Positions 1 to 8,516 of a stretch of DNA of 23,904 bases are shown here, piece by piece. The translations under genes and the position numbers were made by a program. The notes under the pieces were generated by a model that saw nothing but the letters and a program-made list of their open reading frames with translations, was not told the DNA's origin and did no database searches. Each line of letters begins with the position of its first letter. Position 1 is the first letter of the stretch. This stretch comes from Larix sibirica (taxonomy: Eukaryota > Streptophyta > Pinopsida > Pinales > Pinaceae), in the NCBI GenBank assembly GCA_004151065.3, contig NWUY0300044289.1, positions 11,242 through 35,145 on the forward strand, read 5' to 3'.

Positions 1-115
1 ATCATCTTAGAAGAGAATGATCTTCTAAAATTTGTGGAAGAAGGAGTACCGGAACTAGAACCAGAAGCAGAGACGCCATCATGGAAGAAGAATGATGCTA
101 AGGAAAAAGGGAATG
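1..115 (+). mobile_element. Ty1-copia gag fragment (partial, degenerate)
   Basis: Frame 1 is open from the first base and reads IILEENDLLKFVEEGVPE, then an acidic stretch and SWKKNDAKEKG. This is the typical start of the UBN2/gag-polypeptide region of plant copia elements (an ILEENDLLxFV block followed by W-K-K-N-D-A-K). After about base 111 the family continuation (roughly a DSVxDHLIPxI block) is missing, although a K-L-K-T short match follows near 139. The fragment is therefore truncated on the left by the window and probably disrupted on the right. The frame stays open to 276 with no further recognisable domain. No protease, integrase, reverse transcriptase or LTR was found nearby. Gag would package element RNA in a virus-like particle; this piece cannot. 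The assignment rests on motif memory only. Confidence 0.55.
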
Positions 116-826
116 CATGGGAAATGGCTTACATTAAATTAAAAACATGGAAAACATGGTTCAAGTGCAGGTGGTGGAAGCCCGTGAATGAAAAATGCAG
201 AAGGAAAATGCCTGCAGAACCAAAGAATGGAAGAGGCCAGCCTGGAAGATCAAACTGCAGTGTTTTCAAGGTGTAGTAGATGAAGAAAGCAACAAAAACA
301 AGAGATGGAAGGAAGAAGACTGCATCACTAAATCGCAAGATGGTTCAGCCCACAAAATCAAACTGTACAGAGATGGAGTCCTCTGGAAAGAAATGCAGAA
401 AGGTGAAATCTGTAAATAATACTGTAGACCAATAAGACCCATCAAACATGCATTTCAAGTTGGGGTAGCACACAAACCAAAATGAGGAGGTAGTAAAGGT
501 AAGACCCTGCAAAAGCAGAAGATGATAATAACAAACTATAAATGTACATAGAGAAGTTAACTGACATGATGATTCATGTACAGTCTAGTAATCATAATGT
601 AGATATAAAGAGGGCAAAATATGCATAATTTTGGGTCAGTGCCTTTACAAATTATTTTTAACTATTAAAAATCAGAAGCATGTGACACTCAAAGGCAGCA
701 ACATGATAACAAAGAACCAAGGGAGTAACTTCCTTGAAGGTGTACTATACTGTTTAAGATACAAATATGTGCAAAGATCTCTGAAAGGTCAAACAAATAA
801 CTACAGTATTGGTGAGAAAGCATCCA
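116..826. other. No gene seen; A/G-rich degenerate sequence
   Basis: Purine-rich sequence with several short open frames on both strands (60-76 codons), none with a recognisable motif. The section to about 560 may be decayed interior of the copia element to its left, because its composition is similar and the gag frame runs into it, but there is no domain to prove that. No LTR, poly-purine tract or tRNA primer-binding site was identified. Confidence 0.4.
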
Positions 827-936
827 TGTGTAAAGTGAAAGAAAATGATTGTGTAAAGTGAAAGAAAATGTAGAGTGAACACCAAACCTAAATGATTGTG
901 TAAAGTGAAAGAAAATGTAGAGTGAACACTAAACCT
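827..936. repeat. Tandem repeat, 47-bp unit with a truncated first copy
   Basis: The string TGTGTAAAGTGAAAGAAAAT starts at 827, 850 and 897. Copies two and three are 47 bp apart and match almost base for base through GTAGAGTGAACACYAAACCT. The first copy is only 23 bp long before the next begins. This is a small local duplication in intergenic or intronic DNA, with no coding meaning apparent. Confidence 0.85.
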
Positions 937-1900
937 CTTAAAGGATGAAAGCTAATATTTCTTTTGATTCAAGCTTTTGTATCACAATTGTTTCATCATT
1001 GATATGAAGTTGATCAAAGGAATGTCTCAACTCTCCATCAATTCCAATGTGTTGATGGTGTGATTATAGGGTCTAAACATGTTTATATATGCTAGGGAAG
1101 AAAGGGATGAATGGTTAAGGAATTTCCAAAAGCATGAGTAGGACAGGTACATGACATAGCACGCGCAATTGCAGTATATCTTTCTAAAGAGGCTTTGGTG
1201 CCAAAAGGACATGCAAGACATGCACACCTGCAAACATATCAAACTTAAAAATAAAGCCAACATACAACTTTAAACTGAAATAAGTGTCCTTGAAATGAAC
1301 TAAAGCCTAAACATGGGTCAAAGACATCCATAGAAAACATGGACCTGTTTTAGTCTTTTAGAGACAAATGGCCTTGAACCCATGAGAAACAAATCGCCTT
1401 GCCGAGGTGCGATGCAAGCAAAGATGGAATGGTATTGATTATTCTCTTTTGAGATGAACATACTATTTATGTTGAAAAATTACAATTGATTGCAGAAAAT
1501 AATGTGGCTTATTTCTTGAAATTAGATAGATATAATTGATTTATACAGATGTATGGTCAACCTCGGCCATGTGGTTAACTGTGTCAGGTTAAATGAATAA
1601 CTGTTTTTTTTAATTTAGGGTTCTCCACTAAAGAGAATGGACAGAAGATAAACACTTGATATCAGAAGTTGAAAACCATTTTCCTCCGTTGTAATCTCAT
1701 TTCCTATTATCATTTGGCTTTGGGACTTTTCTGTTGAAATCATACTTCAGAAATCAGATATGCTCATTATGCTCTCTGTGGGAGATACTCTATGCTTTAT
1801 CCGAAGCATGGTTTTCCTCTTGGAGATAATTTCTTTATTTTTTGGCATCTAATTGGCTCGTTTATTTCTATCTAATACTTTTGCCTGCAGCATTTTTTTT
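937..1900. other. No gene seen; probably intron of the minus-strand gene
   Basis: No domain or long open frame was found. A minus-strand open frame at 1027-1263 is preceded by an acceptor-like TTTGCAG but encodes no recognised protein. If the exon at 2264-2500 is real, this stretch lies in its first intron. I searched the minus strand by eye for the expected second BORCS6 exon (a D-H-M-H-C-F type start) and did not find it. Confidence 0.4.
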
Positions 1901-1904
1901 CAAT

Positions 1905-2000
1905 GGCCCTTTTTTAAAGGAAATGGGCTCTAAGGACTTGAACCCAACCTTGTCTTCATCCACTGAGATCCGTTGAGCTGTGGCTGAGTAATTGGGATGG
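1905..2000 (-). repeat. tRNA-derived SINE-like sequence A
   Basis: On the minus strand, CAGCTCAACGG (1980-1970) resembles a Pol III A box and GGTTCAAGTCC (1944-1934) closely fits the plant B box GGTTCRANNCC. The boxes are about 25 bp apart, the spacing expected of a tRNA-like promoter. Downstream on the same strand come a short A/T-rich tail and a run of eight A at 1890-1899. Flanking target-site duplications were not resolved, so the outer limits are approximate. It lies just downstream of the exon-1 donor at 2263, inside the presumed intron and in the same orientation as the gene. A chance pair of boxes is the alternative. Confidence 0.35.
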
Positions 2001-2263
2001 AGCACCACCATAAAAACAGTCTGGGTTCCAACCCAGGAGGGTGTAGAGTCTTTGTGAGGAAAGGGGTTTGACCTCTCAGAATTGGTTTCCTCAATCATAA
2101 AAAAAAGGACAAGTGGACGTAAATAAAATACCACATTTGTGAGATGTGAAAGGGCGTTGGAACTTCCCCGATCTCGGAGATGGTAGTTAAATCTATTGAA
2201 CATGTTAACATGAGAACGTGTCATGAAGCCGGAATCCAGCGGTGAAGAGATAATGAAAATTAC

Positions 2264-2500
2264 CTGAGAGAGAGCGACGCGAAGCGATGACAAAAGGGAG
2301 GTCAAGCTTCCAGCGACTTCATAGGCATCCTTCTCAACGATCTCTAACGCCATTACTAGATCAGGAGGAGCTTTTGATGGCAGCAGGATTTCACTATCCA
2401 ATTCTTGTTCTACACCTGAGTTCTTTTTATTTTCTTCTGTAATAGCAATTGCTTCTGCTCCTGCATCTCTGTCAATATTCTCCGCGCCTTCCCTGTCCAT
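2264..2500 (-). CDS. First coding exon of a BORCS6-like protein (partial gene)
   Basis: A minus-strand ATG at 2500 opens exactly 79 codons that end at CTCTCAG|GTAATT, a consensus plant 5' splice site with GT at 2263-2262. The N-terminal half is acidic and low-complexity. The C-terminal part has DLVMALEIVEKDAYEVAGSL, then TSLLSSLRVALSQ, which matches the start of the helical domain of plant BORCS6 (BLOC-1-related complex subunit 6) proteins as I remember it: an ALEIVE/D segment followed by TSL-xx-LR-x-ALSE. In animals BORCS6 is a subunit of BORC, which couples lysosomes to kinesin; the plant role is less clear. A GTG-initiated extension to 2524 is unlikely to be the start. Reading past the donor gives intron-like sequence with a SINE in it. 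Later exons are not found in the remaining 2.2 kb, so the first intron is long or the gene is a fragment. Identity rests on about 45 residues. Confidence 0.45.
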
Positions 2501-2622
2501 TTTTCTGTTTGTGGCGGAACACACTGCCTATATTGTCATGTTTTCCATAGACCCAAATCGGCATATAATCAAATGTCAATGCTATGCTTTAAAGAATAAT
2601 GAAGATTTTAAAAATATTGTTA

Positions 2623-2772
2623 TAAAAAAAATCCTAGAGATTCTGTTTAAAATAATAAAATAATAGGTGTTTTAAATTTTAACAATAAAAAAATCCAAGA
2701 GATTCTGTTTAAAATAATAGGTGTTCTAAATGTTAACAATAAAAAAATCCTAGAGATTCTGTTTAAAATATC
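2623..2772. repeat. Three-copy AT-rich tandem repeat (54/62-bp unit)
   Basis: TAGAGATTCTGTTTAAAATA or a one-base variant recurs with its TTCTG at 2641, 2703 and 2757. The first unit is 62 bp because of an extra AATAAAAT; the next is 54 bp. Each carries an A-run, then ATCC(T/A)AGAG, then AATAGGTGTT. It lies 120-270 bp upstream of the minus-strand ATG at 2500, so it would fall in that gene's promoter region. Confidence 0.9.
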
Positions 2773-2808
2773 AAATAAAGAGTTAAACGATAAGTTGATA
2801 CTTACGGA

Positions 2809-2955
2809 TATTATCTAACTAGTTTAACTATAAGTAATGATAATGATAATAATCTATTTTTTAGGTTAGAGCTAAGCTATAGATTATCATTTAACTAGTT
2901 TAATTATAAGTCATGATAATGATAATAATCTATTTTTTAGGTTAGAGCTAAGCTA
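2809..2955. repeat. Two-copy 76-bp direct repeat
   Basis: AACTAGTTTAA starts at 2817 and again at 2893. Each copy continues through a (GATAAT)-rich stretch, CTATTTTTTAGG and TTAGAGCTAAGCTA, ending at 2879 and 2955. Only a few bases differ, so the duplication is fairly recent. It abuts the 54/62-bp array and lies further upstream of the minus-strand exon. Confidence 0.9.
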
Positions 2956-3022
2956 GGTGTATGAGACTCCTTGTTTATGGAACAAGGAACCCCCTCAGAG
3001 GGATGTAATTGTTAAAGTCTAC

Positions 3023-3095
3023 ATCTTCTACATTTGAACCTATGAACCTTTTAGGAGGAAAACCATGTTCTTAACCATTAGGCCCACTCAAGTTG
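3023..3095 (-). repeat. tRNA-derived SINE-like sequence B
   Basis: The minus strand reads GGCCTAATGGTTAAGAAC (3084-3067), resembling an A box, followed about 30 bp later by GGTTCAAATGT (3040-3030), resembling a B box. This is the internal Pol III promoter layout of plant SINEs. The head differs from sequence A, so it would be a separate family. The body would run toward 2960, which includes a short palindromic stretch (CTTGTTTATGGAACAAG) near 2970. No poly(A) or target-site duplication was resolved. Confidence is limited because only two short boxes support it. Confidence 0.4.
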
Positions 3096-3099
3096 TACT

Positions 3100-4750
3100 C
3101 AATATATAGTGGATGTTAGTAACTAGTTGAAATTGTTTTTTTAATTTTGAGTATGCCCTATAACTATTTTTAATTGGCTAAGGGCTCATTTTTCTCGAAC
3201 ATAAGGAAGCAAGTTGTAAGATTAGAAGTTTGCCCATAATGAACCACCAATTAGTTATTTCAGGTAGCTAGATTATGTTTGCATATGATGATATCATTGC
3301 ACGTTGAGGTCTTCAGATTGTATCAATAAAAACTAAGACAATAGCCATAAGTATTGTAAAGTGTTTTCTTATTTAAAAAAAAAAAATCTTAACAAGTTTT
3401 TAAAATTGAAGCTTATTGCTCTTACCTTTCTTAGAAAGGGATTTTCATTAGTAAAAGTTAAGTAATTGAATATTTGGTGATAAATATAATAGGGGTTTTA
3501 TTTAGCACTTTGATGTAGCCATGGATTGTGTAGGGATGGAATTGAAATTTGTATACTGGAAGCTAATTGCAAGTACGGAGAGCAAGGTTGTGGGAGTTGA
3601 AAATCTTCTAACAATCACAATGCTCACAAGTAAAGCAAGGTCATATCTCTAAGATGCAAGGCATGTGTAATCCCCTAAGATAAATTTATGGGATAACCAT
3701 GGTTATAGCTTAGGATGTGAGTCCATACAAATATTTAAGCAAAAGAACTCATAAGCACTTTCCACTATAAGTTGTGTGCTTTGAGCTAGGATTAGGATCA
3801 AACCTTAGTCATACACTTTTCTTCGATTTGTTTAGGATATGGCTTATGTTGCATAAGCACTATAACCAAGTTGGCCATGATATGCCAACCATAATGGGTT
3901 AGTGAATTTATGTAAAGTAAAAACCATGTAGAAATTTGATGTGATTTTAGAGTGAGTAGGTGGCTTTGTGATTGGTGAAGGCACTGATATGATGTTATGG
4001 TAGATTCAAACCCTATGACAAAGTGCACTATTGTTACTTAAGCCAATTGATTTATCTAGAATTTATCACTATAATGTTTCTTCGCTCTTTGTATAATCTT
4101 GAACCCATTGGGACCATTTATGAGATATGGAATTCTAGGTCTTGAACTTCTGAAACCCATTTCATGCCTTAAAGAACGTGATTTCAAGGTGTCAACTAAT
4201 TATCACCCTCTTAGTGGTCATGGAGCTTTGAGAGCTTCCAATGGTATATCACATCAAAGAAACAGAGCTAGTACAAGAATGTTATGCATGGGCAAGTCAA
4301 ACCAGACTAATCTCAAAGATTCCAAGGGAAGTTGAGGAGGCGTTGAAAAACCTAAGCCTAGCCCTAACTCCTTTGGTAATATAAAGAGAAGAGAGGAAGG
4401 GGTTTGGCATCATAATGAAAGTGGATTTTAGGTCTCTAGTAGCAATTAGGTTTCACAACTAAAAAGTGAGGTACATAGAAGAGCAAAGAAGGAAAGGCAA
4501 CCCCTGGATGTATGTAACATGGCATTGTGTCAATTAAAATATGTGGTGAATAAATATTATTTGTGATTTTGTATTGTAATCTTAACAAAAGAAGAAGACA
4601 TAGTCCACATGCAAGTTTCTAAAAAGTAAACTATTGTGTCCAAGGTTCCTATTGTGTGTTTTGTTTTGGAAAAAAAAATGTATTAATATAAGAAGCCCGA
4701 CCAAGCAGAGAAGTTACATCAAAATATTGTTTGTTTGGTGCATATCAATC
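3100..4750. other. No gene seen; AT-rich intergenic sequence
   Basis: Short open frames occur on both strands (for example 4099-4335 plus and 3798-4028 minus), but none has a recognisable motif, splice structure or repeat. There is an A12 run near 3376 and an A8 run near 4672. I see no LTR ends, RNA gene or CRISPR-like pattern. Confidence 0.5.
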
Positions 4751-4753
4751 TAT

Positions 4754-4855
4754 GAGAATTGCATATTAGAATAAAACTATATTCCCATGCTTTAAGAGCT
4801 CAAAGAGAATTACATATTAGAACAAAATTATACTCCTATGCTTCAAGAGCTCAAA
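4754..4855. repeat. Two-copy 51-bp tandem repeat
   Basis: GAGAATTRCATATTAGAAYA begins at 4754 and again at 4805. Each copy ends in CTTYAAGAGCTCAAA. The copies differ at several positions, all transitions, so the duplication is old. Confidence 0.85.
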
Positions 4856-5318
4856 TATCAAACTAGCACCAGCGTATGCATACTATATCAAAATATACAC
4901 AATTACTACATATGTAGACAAAGCAAGATCCAAAAAACCATGCACTTGAAATTTTTGCATATTACTTCAGTTTGTTGGGATCATTTTCTTCCACCACAAG
5001 GGTACCTGGCTCCAACGTCACATGTTGCATCTTCTATATTTCATTGTTTGTTTCTCAAGCTTCCCCTAATATACTTTCAGGTATAGTTTATCAATCCAAC
5101 ATGGGAGCTTGGGCAATTGGTCACGCCATCCAGCTTGCTCTCAATTTGATCCAATTGAGGGGGGGCTCAAAAGAGGAACTTCTTCTGTTGCTGTGGTTGA
5201 TCATTATTGGCCCTTCAATACATATAGTCTCCAACACTAAATAATTGATGTAGTTTTTGTGGATGATTTGAGTTTATTGTTCTAAAAGTAAACATAAGTA
5301 ATTGATGCACGGTAGAGT
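4856..5318. other. No gene recognised; pre-insertion flank of the LINE
   Basis: Two overlapping open frames (4838-5086 and 4972-5244, plus) cover slightly GC-richer sequence, but neither resembles a family I know. The minus strand of the same stretch is also not recognisable. This DNA was contiguous with position 12527 before the LINE insertion. Confidence 0.4.
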
Positions 5319-5335
5319 AAAATCTCATTATATCC
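5319..5335. repeat. Left target-site duplication of LINE-1
   Basis: AAAATCTCATTATATCC occurs here and identically at 12510-12526, on either side of the L1 element. Perfect direct repeats of this length flanking an element with a 3' A-run are the hallmark of target-primed reverse transcription. The leading A's may partly be poly(A), so the certain part is TCTCATTATATCC. Confidence 0.85.
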
Positions 5336-5463
5336 GAGGAACACCATTGAAAAAAATTAAAAAAGACAGTATTGCTTTTGATTGGTGCATTAAAAAAAAT
5401 CTTAAATCTCCATTGATAACCTGCGACTAGGGCTCGGATCTCGCATTCTATTCGCTTCCAAAA

Positions 5464-6837
5464 ATGGATTTGGGACGAGGCTCAGCCCCTCCTCCCCCTC
5501 TATTAGATCTCAGCGAGTTCAAGAAACTAATTTCAGCTCAAGGGAAGAAGACAATGTCAGCTTCTCAGCGACAGTTTGTGAAAAAACTATCTGAGATCCC
5601 CACGGTAGTGCTTCCGGTAGAGAAACCTTGCAAGACAGCCCTTAACCTCTTGGAACGAGGTTTGATCAGCCAGTTCACAGGCTTGTGGCCCTCTCCAAAA
5701 ACTACAGAAACTTGGGTACAAAAAAACTGGAGGCCCTTAATCTCAGAAGAAGAAAGATCTTATTTTGTGGGTAAGGTTTTTTTTTCATTTGTCTTTGAAA
5801 GCAAGTTAGACCGAGAGTTGATCTTCGAGAATGGTCCATACTTCATGGGGTCGCAAGGGATTTACTTGAATAAATGGAATCTAAACTTTGATCCATCCCA
5901 AGACGTTCCCTTCGCAGTCTAGGTCTGGGTGAGACTCCCACACTTTCCCCTCCATTGTTGGAATCCAGAATCATTAGAAGCTATTGGAAATACTCTTGGA
6001 AAATACATAGACAAAGCAGATAGGAGGGATCAATATTCATGTGCAAGGATATGTGTTGAAGTAGATCTAGAACAAGGACTCCCAAATGCTATAAAACTCA
6101 CAGTGGAAAACTAGTCTCACATTCAGGAACTGGACTATGAACAACTTCCCTTCAAATGCAGGTATTGCCATGAATATGGGCATTTTGCTCGATACTGTAA
6201 GAAGAAACCCTCAGATCCGGAGTCAAGAGGGAAAAAAGAACAATAGACAACGATTCAAAAGAACCTTGCTTCCAAATCGGGACCAAAAACCCTCCCAAAG
6301 GAAAGTCAAGGCTTGAGGAAGACAGGTCAAAACCATCAGTACCAAAAACCTCGATCCCCTAATACTAGGAATGGATTCAAAGCTCTTGAAACTCCAGAAA
6401 CCTGGGAAATCCTTGAATCCCTAGAAGAAGGAGAAATTCCTTAATATCAGGAAATTCAAGAGGTCCCTCAGGTCCAAGAAGTTCCAGGGGAACCCCAGAC
6501 TCAAAGAATCCTGAGCCCTAAAAAATCTACTTCAGACAAAGGAACGCTCTCTCCTTCTTACGTTGAAATAGAAAAATACAAACCAACGGTTTCGTTTGCA
6601 TCTTCGGAATATCTAATAGACAAATCATCCAAAAAATTAGGGTGAAAATTGAGTAAAGATTTAAGGGAAGAAGAAGTTGAACATGAAAAAACTTAGGGAT
6701 CTCAAGTAACAATAGATATGGCCTTCAGCATAAATACCAGAGCCAGAATAGCAGGGAAGAAAACGGGAGACATGGCAAGGGGAGCCCCTCCTCTACTCAC
6801 AATAGTAGATAATGAATCTGGTCTCTTGGAATTTTAG
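5464..6837 (+). pseudogene. LINE-1 ORF1: DUF4283 and zinc-knuckle RNA-binding protein, broken
   Basis: Frame 1 reads from ATG 5464 (strong context, A at -3 and G at +4) to TAG 6835. A proline-rich N-terminus is followed by a DUF4283 region (about residues 50-205: ISQFTGLWPSPKTTETWV, then GPYFMGSQGIYLNKW, then VWVRLPHFPLHCW). A CCHC zinc knuckle follows at 6157-6198 (C-X2-C-X4-H-X4-C, all four ligands present), with a basic and Glu-rich tail. In this family ORF1p binds element RNA and joins the ORF2 protein in the RNP. Stops interrupt the single frame at 5920, 6112, 6244, 6442, 6643 and 6694; there is no frameshift. The ones at 5920 and 6112 are CTAG. The frame overlaps ORF2 by 26 nt. The ORF1 protein of the LINE at 19.7 kb is a divergent relative. 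Confidence 0.85.
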
Positions 6838-7545
6838 AGGACTTGGCAGTTCTAGTAAAGCAGAAGAAGTTAAAGACCTCCAAAAAATTGATATACCAGA
6901 GATCCTCATGCTCCAAGAGACTAAAATCGATGAAAATGCTATCCTAGTTATTGGAAAGGAAAAGTGGAAGAAGAATGCAGGTATGGTTGTTCCTGCCAGA
7001 GGGGCCTCTGGTAGCTTGGCAACTCTATGGTCCTCAAACAAATTCCAGCTACAGAAATCTTTTGCCACACAACATTGGATTTTTTCAGAACTCACTCATA
7101 TTAAAAGCAACATTCAGATCGCTCTTTTCAATCTGTATGTCCCTAACCTTTACTCAAAAAAAAAAAGGATTGTTGGAAACTTTTGGAAGATTTCCTAGAA
7201 GCATATACGCCCCAAAATCTAATTCTAGCAGGTGATATGAACATAACCTTTCTTTTTCTGAAAAAAGGGGGGCCTCCCTGGAAGGGATATGTTTGAATCT
7301 CAGGTAGAAGCCCTAATCCGGACATGGGATCTAATAGATATAAAAGCTAAGAAAGGAAAATATACTTGGTCCAATAAGCAACTAGGTAAAGGAAATATCA
7401 TGGCCCGACTCGATAGATTCTTGGTTTAGAGTAGTCTTTTGGTTGAAGGACAAATTGTTTTTCAAAAATCCTGGCAAATCTGGCTTCGGATCACAAACCA
7501 ATCATTCTTCAATTTCAAGCAGAATAAGACCTTGACCTGATCCCC
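6812..7545 (+). other. LINE-1 endonuclease domain (first assembly copy)
   Basis: The AP-endonuclease-like fold of L1 is marked by WNFRGLG at the N-terminus, LQET with the metal-binding Glu at 6917-6919, GDMN (Asp 7234-7236, Asn 7240-7242) and SDHKPI (7486-7503, catalytic His). All are present, but in two frames: the shift comes at the A11 run near 7156, and a second out-and-back shift lies around 7245-7290. A stop at 7426 follows LDRFLV. The active-site residues thus survive although the frame does not. The same sequence recurs 806 bp downstream because of the assembly duplication. Confidence 0.85.
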
Positions 7546-7710
7546 TTTAGTTTTAGTCCCCAATGGCTAGACCACGAAATTTTTTGGGGCATCTTGGATG
7601 AAACTTGGGGAAATCCTGTATCGGCTCCCCAGGATTTGTTTGGTAGAAGAAGCTCATAATCACTAAAAAGGCCTTAAAGGATTGGGCCAAAGCTAACTGC
7701 CCCCCACCTT
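6906..7710 (+). repeat. 805-bp direct repeat, left copy (probable assembly duplication)
   Basis: Positions 6906-7710 and 7712-8516 are identical except for two bases, both within the first 25 bp: the left copy has GAGACTAAAATCG where the right copy has GAGACCAAACTCG. The left copy ends exactly at the single N. This is what two overlapping contigs look like when abutted with a one-base gap rather than merged. Confidence 0.95.
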
Positions 7711-7711
7711 N
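7711..7711. other. Assembly gap (single N) between overlapping contigs
   Basis: This is the only ambiguous base in the window, and it sits exactly between the two 805-bp copies. Downstream coordinates in this element are inflated by 806 bp relative to the likely true sequence. Confidence 0.95.
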
Positions 7712-8516
7712 TCATGCTCCAAGAGACCAAACTCGATGAAAATGCTATCCTAGTTATTGGAAAGGAAAAGTGGAAGAAGAATGCAGGTATGGTTGTTCCT
7801 GCCAGAGGGGCCTCTGGTAGCTTGGCAACTCTATGGTCCTCAAACAAATTCCAGCTACAGAAATCTTTTGCCACACAACATTGGATTTTTTCAGAACTCA
7901 CTCATATTAAAAGCAACATTCAGATCGCTCTTTTCAATCTGTATGTCCCTAACCTTTACTCAAAAAAAAAAAGGATTGTTGGAAACTTTTGGAAGATTTC
8001 CTAGAAGCATATACGCCCCAAAATCTAATTCTAGCAGGTGATATGAACATAACCTTTCTTTTTCTGAAAAAAGGGGGGCCTCCCTGGAAGGGATATGTTT
8101 GAATCTCAGGTAGAAGCCCTAATCCGGACATGGGATCTAATAGATATAAAAGCTAAGAAAGGAAAATATACTTGGTCCAATAAGCAACTAGGTAAAGGAA
8201 ATATCATGGCCCGACTCGATAGATTCTTGGTTTAGAGTAGTCTTTTGGTTGAAGGACAAATTGTTTTTCAAAAATCCTGGCAAATCTGGCTTCGGATCAC
8301 AAACCAATCATTCTTCAATTTCAAGCAGAATAAGACCTTGACCTGATCCCCTTTAGTTTTAGTCCCCAATGGCTAGACCACGAAATTTTTTGGGGCATCT
8401 TGGATGAAACTTGGGGAAATCCTGTATCGGCTCCCCAGGATTTGTTTGGTAGAAGAAGCTCATAATCACTAAAAAGGCCTTAAAGGATTGGGCCAAAGCT
8501 AACTGCCCCCCACCTT
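7712..8516 (+). repeat. 805-bp direct repeat, right copy (probable assembly duplication)
   Basis: Starts directly after the N and continues without a break into the ORF2 linker at 8516 (TCTAATCCCAGG), so this copy is the one contiguous with RT. The left copy is the one contiguous with ORF1 and the ORF2 start. A single true copy would join both ends seamlessly. EN motifs recur here: GDMN near 8037 and SDHKPI at 8292. Confidence 0.95.

Noticed and set aside
827-936. CRISPR-like array
   Set aside because: Units are contiguous tandem copies with no unique spacers, in plant nuclear DNA.
1027-1263. Minus-strand 78-codon Cys-rich frame preceded by TTTGCAG, as a second exon
   Set aside because: It does not resemble the expected BORCS6 continuation or any family I know, and no donor fits.
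2021-2036. CTGGGTT-CC-AACCCAG hairpin
   Set aside because: A 7-bp stem with a 2-nt loop is too small to call a terminator or functional site in plant DNA.
1868-2263. Continuation of the minus-strand BORCS6-like frame to 218 codons
   Set aside because: It reads through a consensus splice donor at 2263 into sequence with SINE-like boxes and no protein character; the exon end is the better explanation.
2501-2524. GTG start at 2524 for the minus-strand exon
   Set aside because: Plant nuclear genes start at ATG; the first ATG in frame is at 2500.
4972-5244. 90-codon plus frame before the LINE as a possible gene
   Set aside because: No similarity recognised on either strand and no splice structure; left as unassigned.
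7674-8131. A second endonuclease-like ORF set after the N, as if the LINE had two EN domains
   Set aside because: It repeats 6906-7710 with only two differences and starts right at the gap; this is an assembly duplication, not a domain duplication.
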